Assembly (NCBI GenBank): GCA_014871385.1
Contig: CM026422.1
Span: 9,199,374-9,263,373 of the forward strand
DNA: 64,000 nt
Direction: 5' to 3'
From: Ceratodon purpureus
Taxonomy: Eukaryota > Streptophyta > Bryopsida > Pseudoditrichales > Ditrichaceae
Under the pieces are notes generated by a model. The model ran no database searches, was not told the DNA's origin, and was given only the letters and a program-made list of their open reading frames with translations. The position numbers and the translations under genes were made by a program. Shown piece after piece: positions 12,022 to 23,819 of this stretch (position 1 is its first letter; each line of letters opens with the position of its first letter).

Positions 12022-15000
12022 ATGCCGCAGCGATGCAAGGTTTTAGTTGATGAGGACTTCGTGAGTGGACGTTGTGTTGGTCTTTCTATGTTAAATCTAG
12101 AACACGTAGACACCTTCCCTTCTGGATTTGATAGTTCAAAATTATGCTTCCTTCTCGTGAGTGCTGTTGTATTCATGTTTAGCCGTCAATTCATTTCGTT
12201 ATGTAAAACTAGGTCGAGATTCAGTAGTCAGGGAGTGGGCATACGAGCAACACTGGGATATTGGACAGAAGGGTTCCATATTGTCAATGAGGTAGAAAAT
12301 TGGTGATCGTAGATTTAGGCTCAATTTTTATTGTTATTTTTGCGATTATACTGTCCTGTGGTAATAGATACGGAGACCGTAGCCCTCGAGGATCGTATCC
12401 AATTTCCTGTATTCTTTACAACAAGTCTTCCAGATACGTCTTCAATTGGTGTTCCGCTCCTGATTCGCAATTCTGAAGTGCGTAGTTAGTTGACCACAAC
12501 ATTTGGTTGATTTCAGGTTATTTCCGAATGATAATTAAAAGGAGCTACTTTTTACGTATTTGGTTATTTGCGGCCTCGGTGACTTCCACTGGCAGGTAGT
12601 TACCACTAACCTATCCAGCTCATTATGTACTTGTACAGTCTTCAGTCTTGCTTAGAGACAAATGTGCTAGTCAGTTGCCCACGTTCAGTGTCACAAATTT
12701 GTAAGTGACAAGTTCCTAACCATAGTATCCCCACAGTTTGCAGAATTCAAAATGGGGGGTGGCGATCGTCGTGGACCGGTCTTCTCTCTGAGAGGATGCA
12801 TGAAGACGGTTATCCAGTACCACCCGGATCCAAAGGTCTCTTTCCCTTCCGATACTGTTCAGGAAGGGAAATATATCGTGCTTCATCCGAATCTACCAAA
12901 GCCTCGGAAGTGGTCTCTGGAACTATGCAGGGGTTCCCAACAGGAGGAGTTGTCGTTCTTCCTGACTGTCGCTGTTGACGGAGCTGGAACTATTGATGGA
13001 GAATCCGTTTGGGTGACGTTGCTTACCGTTGCAGTCGTGGACATAAGACTTCACGGTTCAACAATATACTTGTGGCTCCTTACGCACGAAGGTGCGCCGG
13101 TCAGTCTTATTTTGGAGGAAGCCTCTGATAAATTCCAGGCAGCGTATTTTGTCGATAGTATTCGTTCCGCACATGATCTGTGCCTGAAGCGTGGCGTCCC
13201 TGGAGCACTCATGCTGACTCCAACTGAGAGCGGCAACGTCCATGGTACCGCACGTATTTTATTTCACCTCATTAAGCGTTATCTAACTAAATTGGAGAGG
13301 ACTAATCAGATGCTGCACATGGAGCATAAAGCACACACAGCTCCCCAACCTCCTGGTAGGAGAGAGCGTGTTGCATCCGCTGACTCTACTGTCCCCAGGG
13401 CTGGTAGCCGGGATACTAGAAGTAGAGGCGAAACTAGCGGAGCGCCAAGAGTGTCCCAGAATCAAGACTCGGCCGAAGCAGGACTACGGACTGAGGGAAG
13501 AATACCGGTAGATTCCACACCTGCCCGTGAAGAGACACCGGCTATGTCCACTCAGTAGACGCCATCAGCTCCGTCACCATCTACCCAACAATGCGATCAA
13601 GAAGGGGTTGCGACTCCAGCGTCTCCGAGCCCAATACAACCCAATCCAGGAAAAGGAACTGGTTGTTCACCAGGGGCAAAGAGGAAGCTTACACCTCGAG
13701 GTAGCAGAATCACTAGGCGTGGGTCTGTGCGAGGGAATCTCATCACAGCCATTGAGGATACGAGCAATGTCATCACTAGGGGGGGTAGTCGTCTAAATAG
13801 TAGAAGAAATCCTGGCACAACACGCCGTAGTGGCAGGTCCACTGGCGGACGTCCACCGAAGACTCAAGTAATGAATGCAGTAGAGTCAATGGCTACAGCC
13901 AATTTGCGCGGCTCCAAAGGAGCTGGGCGGCGGAAAATTCGCAATCCTAAGAAGCCATTCCCAATTATTCCGGCAGAGGGAACAAGGATGGATGTGAAGG
14001 AGGCTAACGACGAGAGAGAAGAGTTCTCAAGCCTAATGAGCCCTCTGTTTATGTTTGGTGCGCACAACTATAGGGAGGTGCACATTGACAGCATGCGTGA
14101 GCCTCCAGATGAATACCAAATTCGTCCCTTCCACGATTCTCTGCGAGACATGCTACATGATTATTTCCTGACTGTTTTGATTCCACCTCAAAACATTCTA
14201 ACTCTCATGCCTGTATGCGACGAGAAACCAGGATCATGGGATGATGTGAAGGATGGCCAGTTTTACATTATCAATGGGCAGCACACTTGGGCAGCTGCTC
14301 AGAAATTAGTGCGCCATCCCCACATCTCAGAAGAACGGAAGAGTATGCTACAGAAGTGGAAGTGTAACTTCATTTGGAGCCGAGATGAAGTAGAAATAAT
14401 GAAGCTAGCGGAACGAATAAACCACACTAATAGCTTACAGTGGAGGTATCCAGACATTGTATTGTATCTACAACATGCTCGGAAGGTCTGGGACTTAGCA
14501 AAGCGCCCACGCCCCGTCGTTGTAGGGCAACGGGCGGTAAGGGAAGGAGATGAGAATGTTCTTGCATGGAAGGTTTGTGCTGCTTGCCTATCGTCAGCTG
14601 CCATATTTCCATGCTTATCCACATTACCTGGAATGTTGATCGAGGGGTATCATGGAGTCTTTATTTTCTGTAGTCAATTGCCCATAGAATGTGTCAACGG
14701 TACAGAGTACTGATTTTTATGCTGACAGTTGTGGCCCTGTCTAACTGCAGTCTGTGCGGGAGAAGGTCGTCTCTATTTTCAATCTATGTACGGAATGAAA
14801 AAAACAAAGAAATGGACAGCATTCCAGGGTGAAGTGATGATTAGTACGTCTCCTAATGAAGTTTGGGAGCCTGTTGTTCGAGCTCTCACCCTTTATAGTA
14901 CGGGCGGGTTAAAGGATCCAGATACACAAGAGCTACGCAAGGACGGTAAGAAGTGGAAAGGGAAGACCTACACCGTCCCAGCGCTTTCCGCGTACACTTT

Positions 15001-17938
15001 CAAAACCCTGCTTGGTTTTGGACCAGCGTCCTTACTGGAACTCAGTAGGAAAATCCTTGGAGGTGTGGATGACCAAGGAAACCTCATACAGGATGAAAAT
15101 CCAAAGGTCTTCCTAGGCAAAGGAAAGCCGAAAAAGTTTGACTCTGTAGTTAGTCTCCCCGAGTGGATGGAGCGCAAGCAATTTAAGAACACTGTTGTGC
15201 AGGAACTCCATAGGAGGGGTGGTGTAACGCAGGTGTGGACATCAAACGAAGACGTTGACACAGTGGCTTGGCAGAATTGGAAGAAGGAGTCAGGATTCCT
15301 TCGAGTGCACATGGACGAATTGATTCGACGCGGGAATGAAGGCTAATGGATGAAGTCTCGCACTGATCGTCGAGGCGATCCACCAAGCAAATTTGTCGCG
15401 GAAATCCTTCGGGCTGCAGCACACAAGTGGATCGGAAACGAAGCACTGCGGCCGGCTGTAGCACTTTTGAATATTTCTGATTCTTCCATTGGTCAGTTTC
15501 TATGCAAACCGCATGGGGAGGAAGGGTGTGTCACCACAATTGAATTTTCAGCTACGCAATTTGTTGGAGGGGTGATGGACCTTCGTTATTTGGTTCCAGT
15601 GGGGTTAGAAGCGCAGGGCTTTGCAGGGACGGCCATGTTTACACCGCTCTTTGAAACGCTTAACAATGATCCTTACGACCTCCTCCATGTTGTTCCTCGA
15701 TGGATGATAATTGGAGACTCTAGGAATAAGACGAACATAAAAAATTCTTTGTTGCGTTTTTTCCCTGGATATAATATAGAAACTTCTGATTATGTGTCCA
15801 CAGTAGCTGAGACTTCGTTTCATGGTCTCAAGGCTCGTAACAGAGGGGGTACACAGACCATCATTTTCATAGTCCACGATGATCATACCCTTGAATTTGA
15901 ACTAAGCTGGCCGAACGAGGTTACAACATCTGATCCCAGGTTTATGAAGAACCAAACATACTTTGGAGAGCAGAAGCTCAAGGCCCACGACGACAAACTA
16001 CGCATGGAAACGTACATTCGTTTTATCCATGAAGTGTTGCGAGTCACGGACGTAACGAATTTGGGTGGTCGTAACTTCGCTTGTGTTCTGGCGGGTCGGA
16101 AGCCGATGCTTGCTGCTCTGGTAAGATACTGATTCGAGTCATGTGTATTCACTTATGTAGTCAGTTGACCAAGAACTGTGCAATAATTTCTACTTCGTTT
16201 GTCATAGATGGAGGGCCTGCGTCCCGTCGCCATTACAAGCGCTTTGCGCTCTCACGACTTTTTTCTTAATACTTATGAACAAGGACTGAAGATGTCGCCC
16301 TATTTGTTTGATAGCCGGATTCAGACAAACGATGCCGTGCATCACATCCCGCCTCTTGCAATGATTAATCCAGTTGCTGACGAGGAACAAGATATCGACC
16401 AGGAATCAAACGCTTCTGATTCCGACGGCACAAAGAGCGACGAGGAACAAACTCAGGCTCCCAGAATGTCCCCATCAGTTGAAGGAGAAAGCGAAGATGA
16501 ATCCAGTGATGTTCTCCGCGAGAAGGAGAGATTGTTTAGGAAGGAATGTGGGATTGACGATGACGCTCCTGGAACATCCTTACGCCATTTTGTTGATGAG
16601 CATCATGATTCAGAAGAGGAACATCATGGAGAAGTGAATTCCCCCCAGACATTCAAAGGAGGAGTACCGGGTCCAGAATTCTGGAATGATGACCCTAATG
16701 GTACTCATACTCTCCATCGGCTGCGGAAGGAAAGTACGTCTCGGAAGTTGGTCTTGACCCAGGGTGCAGAGGAGTCAGCACCAGATGAAAGGATTCGATT
16801 GACCCCGGATGATCCCTCACTAAACGAATTGGGATCGGGCGATGGTCCCTCCAGTGGACCAGTCGGCAGCGACAACTGTGGGTCTGACTTGGTTTTGTCG
16901 CGGTATGACCTGGAACGGCATCGGGCGTTGGAATGTATTTCAACTGGAATTCGTAGTCCGGAAGCACCGCAACTTGGAGAACCAAGTCTGCAGGATACAG
17001 GTGCCCTCGTCGAAGGTATCCCGCAAGTGTGTCTAGACAATCTAATTAATCCCAATACGACAGAAAGAAGTACTGCGCTTACTGAGTGCATGGATGTTGT
17101 AGAGTCCCAGAGTGTGCAGCCAAATACAGAGGACTCACCGGACGTGGTAATGAGAGAGACCGAACATGGTGTTATTTCCATACCGGGGTGCACGCAGATG
17201 TTTAATTGCTTGTTTGGGAATGTGGTGCATGCTGCCCCGACTTCGACAGGAGAAGAACATGGTCGGAAACGGGTTGCAGTCGCTCCGCCTGCTGTTGTGC
17301 ACATTCCCAAGATAGTGAAAAGGGAACCTCAGGAGTCGACTTCCATCAACCCACCAGAAGCAAAGTACGTTGATTTATCTGAGGAGGATTCTCTGGACTC
17401 CTCCGACCCTCGACGGTCTGCATTTGACACCCCGGTAGAAGAAGAGGAGCAAGAGGATGGTGAGATCAGAGATCGGAAACCGACATTCCTTGACACTTGT
17501 GACAGTTATTTAAAGAAAAATAAGAAAGCCGGGAGTATCCAAAGAGAGAGACAACTGCGAAAGGAATTAGAGGCGGACATGAAGAAACGACAAGAGGCAC
17601 TCGAAAAAGAAGCTGAGATTGCGAGAGAGAGAGCTGTAGAGCAGGCTCGGATAAATGAAGAACAAGCGAAGAAACTAGCGAGGCTTGAAGCGCTCCTACA
17701 GGGACTTCAAAGTAATCCTGGAAGGGGATTGTATTCTGGTTGCAGTACCCCCAACACCCCACAATCGGCGCCGAGTTTTCAAGCAAGGGTGTTTGTTGCG
17801 TCTGGACCAGAGCCGTCTTCGAAAGGAAGCCCAAATCCGGAACTGAATCCGGGTAGAAGGGTGTTTTTGGAAGGAGAGCAATTGTCGCAAGCTCACTCAG
17901 ATGTTATAGCAGAAACTCCCGTGAGCCATCTTCCATAG
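12022..17938 (+). pseudogene. large unrecognised gene with a ParB-like segment and coiled coil; two in-frame stops
   Basis: Proposed exons are 12022-12156, 12737-14572, 14729-16120 and 16208-17920 or -17938. All junctions are GT-AG and phase 0, and one frame is open for about 1,690 codons except for a TAG at 13556-13558 and a TAA at 15344-15346. Around 14230-14320 the product has FYIINGQHTWAAAQ after an LIPPQNILTLMP stretch, which resembles the substrate loop of ParB/sulfiredoxin-fold domains. Exon 3 is a globular region I do not recognise. Exon 4 starts with a conserved-looking EGLRPVAITSALRSHDF segment, then is acidic, and has a Lys/Glu/Ala coiled coil at about 17500-17710. A basic low-complexity linker surrounds the first stop. 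The locus could be a recently broken gene, a readthrough gene, or one in which 51-nt GT-AG segments are spliced out. The name is tentative: no family is assigned beyond the ParB-like motif. Confidence 0.55.
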
Positions 17939-18034
17939 CCTTTTTTTAATTTAAAAAATAATATTTGTGAACAATGCCGTGTTGGATGTTAAGATTTTAT
18001 GTTCACCAATGTCTTCATTGTCTGATTGTGTTAG

Positions 18035-18094
18035 GAGGATATGTTCGCACGAGGGCAAGCCCATAGTGAGCAGCCTAATCCTCCGTTGTCGCAG
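18035..18094 (+). CDS. possible additional 60-nt exon of the ParB-like locus
   Basis: A 20-codon open segment is bounded by an acceptor (TTGTGTTAG) and a donor (CGCAG then GTACAA). It is phase 0 at both ends. It would join in frame to exon 4 if the GTGAGC at 17921 is used as a donor, replacing the stop at 17936. This would let the ParB-like gene run on toward the FCP1-like exons. It is supported only by splice signals and phase. Confidence 0.3.
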
Positions 18095-18650
18095 GTACAA
18101 TTTCTCAAAGTGGAAGTTTTAATTTTTTCCATATTCAGAAGATGTTGAATCTAAATATCGTTGTGAGAATATTGATCATTAATTTTACTGAACAGTGAAG
18201 TAAAAGAATAATTTGTATGTGGCTAAATTATCTAAGTATTCAGATTTCATGATAGAAGAACGAGTAATTTGCCGCAGACCTATTTTTTACAGCCTTTGCA
18301 TGCTTATTCCATGCCGGGATGTAAATTAAAAGGCCGTTGTCGTCTTCTACAGGGCACGAGATAAACTGGCTAAACCACGTCATGACAGTTAGCTGATTCG
18401 TTTGAAAGACTATGTTTCCGTAGAATTTTGAGGAGATAAAATTACGCAGTTCCATGGCGATGTCCACTACTTTACAAATTACAGGATGAAATGGTAGTTT
18501 TTGATAGATGATTTTGTATTGTGAACGCAACAAATCATGTACAATTCTCCACACGGAACACATCCATATGTGAGGAGTTTGTTATGTAAGGGAACATGAA
18601 AAGAGACTGAGTATGCGTATACTGTAATGTTTAGTAAAATATCCATGTGT

Positions 18651-19613
18651 ATGAATCAGGAATGTATGTCAAAACCTCCACCTCCCAGCGACATCATTAG
18701 CAGAAGGTACAGCGATCCAAATTTAAGGACTCAACGCATGCTCTACATACAAAGATCAAATATTAATCAGGTATTTGCTTTCAAGGCCATGACTTATTTC
18801 TGATTGAACTACAAACTCAGTGGAGGCAGCAGTACTCACTGTTTCTATTGTCAGACTGAACTGGTTGCAGATCAGTGCACGCATGATCGGTATAGAAGCG
18901 TCAAACAGCATGTCGTCGTCCTAGGCTTAGATGGGCTACTTTGCCGTTCAGTTCGCCCCCATCTCCGACACCCAGGAATCTTGCAAATGGGCTTAGGCAC
19001 GCCCATATTTGTGGCAGATCGATGTATTTTCCCACGCCCTGGGCTCACAGAATTTCTCATTCCTCTCTTCCACAACTTCCACGTGATCGTCTGGACGACC
19101 ATGGAAGAGCGTACTGGAAGTACTGTCACGAAGCGAATTCTGGGCCCGCACCTGAAGCCCGTACAGACTCTGTACAGAGAGCATTGCACATTTGTTTGTG
19201 GATTGCCCAAACAGAATGTTCTTGGACAACAATGGAACAAATTGGAAGTAGGATTCAAGCTACTAAGTCACGTCATATGGCAGTCCAGAGAGTTAATCGC
19301 TCTTCTAGGATTTAAACCTTCCCGCGCAAATACGGTTCTTATAGTTGACAACCCAATAATTGGCTTGCTAAATCCCATCCATAGCTGCATCTATTGTCCT
19401 CCATTCACTACGTTTAGAGAAGAACCAGTCTTTCTTAGCGAGATCTTGCTGCCATGGCTCCTTAAGTGGAAGTTAAGCGGCTTCCGTTTATCAAGATTCA
19501 TAAAAAAAAATCCTATAGGTCAAGCAAATATATCATCGACATCTAGCTTAGCGGATATAGTGTATCGCAATCTGCCATTGGAGCTTCGTCAGTATGTCCC
19601 TAGATTCATGTGA
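18651..19613 (+). CDS. FCP1/SCP-like HAD phosphatase-fold protein lacking the catalytic Asp
   Basis: The preferred model is exon 18651-18770 (ATG at 18651) and exon 18855-19613. The 84-nt intron ends in a good pyrimidine-rich acceptor (CTATTGTCAG), and the product is about 292 residues. The fold is FCP1-homology HAD. It has VVVLGLDGLL where the family has LDLDETL, then FPRPGLTEFLIPLFHNFHVI, VWTT, and TVLIVDNPIIGLLNP where the family has an acidic DDSP motif. The nucleophile position is Gly64 instead of Asp, while Asp66 is kept, so a pseudophosphatase is likely. A second possibility is that exon 18660-18770 is an internal phase-0 exon and the domain is the C-terminal part of the ParB-like gene just upstream. 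Fold assignment is by motif; loss of activity is inferred. Confidence 0.55.
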
Positions 19614-19751
19614 AATGTGCCACTGTTCAGAACTGTACATGGATTTATGAATTGTAACAGTTGGACGGAAAATGAATTGAACCTAATATTCAACGATATT
19701 TCTCACTGTATGTTGATCTAATACTTGTTTTTCTTGCAATTTAATTTACAG

Positions 19752-20163
19752 CGTGAATGTCTTCAAACTAGTACTAGAGCCACTAATAGGGAGTGTTGGA
19801 AGAAGTCAGTAAGGAGGACGACACATGCACCTACGGTTTCAGACGCTGAGTCATGTGTCGTAGACCACAGAGCGGAAGACACCGATGATGATGTAATATC
19901 ATTCGCAAAAATAGGAATTGTCAACGGAAATGGAACGCATGGTGGAAACGAGGTGGGTATAGGACTCTTCAAAGGTTTTATTATATATCCAATTCCTAGA
20001 ATTGTTGCTTACGAAGGGATACTCATTTTTATATAAGTAATTGTTGGCATTGATGCAGCGCTTCTGGACTCGTTCAGACATAGAATCTGTACTTTGCATG
20101 GGATCTTCGCAAAGACAACTACGACACTACTGTACGAAGAAGATTAAAATAGCAAAACGGTAA
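19752..20163 (+). CDS. two possible terminal exons after the FCP1-like ORF
   Basis: Segments 19752-19952 and 20059-20163 are open in phase 0, have clean acceptors (TTTACAG, GATGCAG) and a donor (GAG then GTGGGT), and end with TAA after a basic KKIKIAKR tail that could be a nuclear signal. The FCP1-like frame ends at 19613 and has no strong phase-0 donor before its stop; TAT then GTCCCT at 19596 is the only fit. The link to that gene is therefore weak. They may belong to the same transcript through alternative splicing or to a separate small gene. Confidence 0.3.
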
Positions 20164-21460
20164 GGCTTGTAGATCTACAGGCTAAAGTATATATTGTAAA
20201 AGTGCAAGGTTTTAGTAGAAGAAGAGGTGCATCTCCTAACATCTCGTCTATGCATTCAGAACTTATGACTCGTTTATGTATTTCATTATTGTATACAGTT
20301 GTTCAGCAGATAAAGCAGCACTTATATTTTTTACAGGATAATGTAAACTCACGTGGATGTAAACATAACAGAATTCACAGAAGAAGACATTGAACTTGTT
20401 TGAACTAGATAAATGAAGAAAATACTAGCGCATAGTTGACGCTATTGTCATGTCTATGCAAATGTAACCGGGAATAAAGCATTTTATATTTGACGTGGCA
20501 GGTTTGGGGATGAGATTTATAGTGAGCCAACATCAACATTTTTTTCGTGGCCAAGACTTCAATATACTCAGTCAATCTCAAGAGCAAAAATTCATCTGTA
20601 TACGACTTCAATACATACTTTAGTATGTAGGACTCATGAGCACTTGATCTCATAGAAATTATGAACTTCAATGTCTAGGGAGACAATTTATGATGTAAGC
20701 AATAAATAGTAAGCCTATGTTAACATGTGGAGAGAATTAAGTGATCTTTTCAAACAACTCGGTTATTATAAGCATGTGAAGCAGGAAATTAGTCCACTCA
20801 TACTATTGTCACTCACTCTATTTATGTTGAAACAAAAAATTGTACAATAAGAATTCCTAAATCTATGGCTATAGATTCCGCCATATTGTACATTTGCTCA
20901 ATAAAAAGGATTGTCAAGAAGTTGGCAATCACTCTTTTGGATGTAAATGGAATTAGGGTAATTGCATTTTTCAAAACACGTGCAGTCCTAAAATACCAGA
21001 ATATTCCTAAAATCCCGAATATCCCGTTTTTTTCAGACAGGAGTGGGGCTGGTTGTTGACAAATCCTGAAACCTTACATTAGCATGCCGAGAAGTGCCGA
21101 GACCACAATATGGTGTCAAAGGCCAATACAGGTGAACAAGCTCAAGCAATAAAAGTGATAATATTCAATAACCTCCCATTAAATAACTTTGAGCAAGTTA
21201 AAAGAGTGTTAAAAGGTATTCTTAATACTTCGCTCATCTCCTCCAATAATATTAAATCAGAAATGTTTTTCCAACTAGAGGTGTTTCTATTGAGGGTTAA
21301 AGACTATTATTTCTTCACGATGCAGTCAAATTCTACAGAGTTTTGATCAACCTTGGGCAAACTGGGGCAATTAAATTCTCCTCAGATGCAATCAACATGA
21401 ATAACTTAACAAATTTGTAAATGCAAAAAATGACCTACAAAACACATTGTTTTCAAAGAA
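20164..21460. other. intergenic DNA, nothing recognised
   Basis: This is AT-rich DNA with only short frames and no domain, RNA gene or long repeat that I can recognise. It ends at the outer junction of the inverted duplication. Confidence 0.5.
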
Positions 21461-21663
21461 GTTTTGCAAAAGCTTCGATCAAGGTCACGGGCGGAAGCAT
21501 GTCCGGCATCTCCATCGATCCAAAGGCTGTCTCTGTGTATCCTGCGGTGAAGACAGGTTGCGAGTTCTCATCACAAGTACTGTCCGGGGAATACATCTTC
21601 TGGAATTCTCTTGGAAGATATCCACAAGCGGTCCCCGCACTGACTAACGAAAGACAAGGGTAG
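21461..21663 (+). pseudogene. duplicated 3' fragment of AP5M
   Basis: The frame here encodes the last 66 residues of AP-5 mu (from the SFAKASIKVTGG region to the end), matching 31201-31403 on the other strand. The 5' part of the gene is missing: the duplication starts inside the coding sequence. It has no promoter of its own in the arm and is presumably not functional. Confidence 0.88.
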
Positions 21664-22377
21664 AAGGTCAGCTGCGGATCAAAATGTAAACTTGTACTAT
21701 CATCGATCTCTATTGTCAAAATTCAGCTGTCCATTGCCACCATTCATTTCGGTTTAGGGTGTCATAAAGTGCGAGTAAGCCTTGGTGTACGTGTTGCCGA
21801 TTTACTCCCGGTACTCCAGAGGTGTCTTTGGAGGCTGCTAATTACTTGAGACTCGAGTTCCAAGTTAGGTTTCGAGGCTCTCTCTCTCTCTCTCGTTCTC
21901 GTCAAACCCAATTTTCCGAATTTTCCCAATACTTGAAAGTCACAAAAATGCTGATTCTAGTTGTGCATTAGATGAGGTTTCCTGAAGCGAGCACACTGAT
22001 TCGAATGGACCTCGGTTCACTCCCCCCCAGAGAAGTCAGAGGATTGAGAACCGTTGACGGAGTAATTTTGAGCGGCAGGAATGGCAGAATCCTCTCAGTT
22101 GAAGCAGAGAGCCGGCATGATTGCAGACCTCCATGGTTTGAAGCTGAGATATCTAAACAATACTGTAAGCATTTGTGTGGCAACACCACCATGTAATATA
22201 CATTGTTTCTGGGATTTGTTGGATGTCTGGTTGTCTCAGGGTCCCAGCACTCTGCCTGAACCCTATTTGAATGTACAGTACATCATCGCAGCATGATCTT
22301 AGCATTTTTGGCCTTGTTACAGCGAGGTTTGATGAGGTTTGATGGCGAACTTGGGAACGGGTGGTGCTCCGTGCTTT

Positions 22378-22388
22378 GTCCCATACGG
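22378..22388 (+). promoter_or_regulatory. U6 upstream sequence element (USE), left copy
   Basis: GTCCCATACGG matches the plant snRNA USE (RTCCCACATCG) at most positions and lies 56-66 bp before the RNA start. With TATAA at 22415-22419 (-29 to -25), the USE-TATA spacing of about 26 bp is the short one typical of Pol III plant snRNA promoters. The right copy is at 30476-30486 with TATAA at 30445-30449 on the minus strand. Confidence 0.8.
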
Positions 22389-22443
22389 TTTGGTGTGTTG
22401 CGATGTGTGGGGGATATAAGCCTGAACCGCCCCCTCCTCCTTC

Positions 22444-22463
22444 GTCTCTTCGGAGACATCTGA

Positions 22464-22495
<32 letters not shown>

Positions 22496-22545
22496 GGCCC
22501 CTGCGCAAGGATGACACGCACAAATCGAGAAATGGTCCAAATTTT
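22444..22545 (+). ncRNA. U6: U6 spliceosomal snRNA, left copy
   Basis: This 102-nt RNA gene starts with a 5' hairpin (GTCTCTTCGGAGAC). It contains the universally conserved ACAGAGA box (TACAGAGAAGATTAGC) and the U4-pairing/ISL region (ATGGCCCCTGCGCAAGG). It ends in GGTCCAAATTTT, followed by a T run to 22548 that serves as the Pol III terminator. USE and TATA are correctly placed upstream. It is identical to the copy at 30319-30420 as far as I can read. Confidence 0.97.
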
Positions 22546-22604
22546 TTTCGCGTTTATTTTGGGCACGGCACACCCTATTTTAATCAAAGTGAATTACTGT
22601 CTAC

Positions 22605-22690
22605 TCTCTGGAAGGTGTTAACTTTTAAGGTATTATTTTACCAACTCTCTGAAAGGTGTTAACTTTTAAGGTGTTATTTTAACTCACGGC
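22605..22690 (+). repeat. 41-bp tandem duplication unique to the left arm
   Basis: The unit beginning near AAGGTGTTAACTTTTAAGG occurs twice here (second copy differs slightly) and once in the right arm (about 30223-30262). It lies just 3' of U6 and is the only net length difference between the two arms. Confidence 0.8.
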
Positions 22691-23089
22691 CTAGTGGGTT
22701 CCACACAACGGCGACTGTTCTAATACCTTTGTAGTTCAGCTCCCTTGCGAGATCATGAGAAATGTTGGAAGACACGCTCTTGTACTATGAATCCCACCAA
22801 AGAGAAATCTGCGTTGCTTCAGGAGCTCTCCTGGGAGGTTAGTTGTTAATCATTTGGTTAAGCTTCCTCCAGGCCATTGGATTATACCTTCGAGCCCTTA
22901 CATATGTCCAAAAATTTAATTAAGTTAGATCTTGTGGTCCACTTTCATCCTATTTGTTCAAGCCAAGGAGGTTTCCTCTCTAGACTCAACCAATAAGCAT
23001 GGCTTTTGTGCCAATTTATCTCTAAGCCATTAACATCTCTAAAAATGTCTAAATAGAGACGTGGCACTTGATAGAGACTAATTCATGGC

Positions 23090-23326
23090 ATGAAGACGTT
23101 GAACTGGCCTCCAAATTCACATGATCTAAATCTCATTGAAAACATGTGGAATAGACTTTTAAAGATATGCTTTGTTCTCACAAAACTCCTAATAAACAAG
23201 CAAGGATTGAAAGAAGGCATTCATAAATTATGTGATGAAGTCCCCTTGGAGCGATTGAAACACCTTATTTCAACTATGCCCAATTCTATTAAAGCATTGA
23301 TTCCAGCTAGGGGTTGGAAATACTAG
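23090..23326 (+). mobile_element. Tc1/mariner transposase remnant (C-terminal part)
   Basis: The frame contains NWPPNSHDLNLIENMW, the classic segment holding the last catalytic acidic residue of Tc1/mariner transposases (usually WPPNSPDLNPIENVW). It ends with a family-typical SMPNSIKALIPARGW.Y-like tail. Only the last ~78 residues are readable; the upstream part, with the first two Asp residues, is not seen in any frame. No terminal inverted repeats or TA duplication were identified. It is a broken DNA-transposon copy lying about 190 bp inside the inverted-duplication spacer. Confidence 0.75.
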
Positions 23327-23819
23327 GTGGTAGATAGTCTATAAGGAAAACACAAATGCTTATTTATTTTTCAGGTTTGTATGTATATATATTTTTTGAT
23401 ATTGATGTTAACCTCACTAGCATTCCAACGCAATTTGAAATTCCAAAATCCATCAATTTTTGAGCAAGTTCTTGCATTCCAAAGTTTTCTAGTTTTTTCC
23501 ACTGTGGCTATGACTTGCGACTAGAATTCGTAAGTGAAGTGTACCTGACTGTACAAGGCCTGAGTGTACAAGTCTTACTAACGTACTAGTGTAGTCTTCA
23601 CAAGAGTATCCCACATGCTATTGGCTTGGTGCCTTCTTGGTGATCATGTTGAAGATCCACTTTGCATATATCTCGCATGCAATGTTTGCATTTTCTGATG
23701 ACAATTTTATTTATTGATGTCAATTTATTTTATAGAGCCTAATTCTAGAAGGTATTATCTCTATGGGCAGTGGTATCGGACCTCACTTTAGAACTTAAGC
23801 TATTCAAAATGTTTTTTTC

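Larger units (their letters stand above)
21461..22896 (+). repeat. left arm of a 1.4-kb inverted duplication (U6 + AP5M 3' end)
   Basis: This 1,436-bp segment is the reverse complement of 30009-31403. Coordinates map with a constant sum (52864) from 21461 through the U6 gene. After a 41-bp extra tandem unit in this arm (about 22605-22690) the sum becomes 52905. That single unit accounts for the whole length difference. Translated frames from both arms are identical over many dozens of residues, so divergence is very low. The arm holds the last codons and 3' flank of AP5M, a CT-repeat and a complete U6 gene. Confidence 0.93.
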
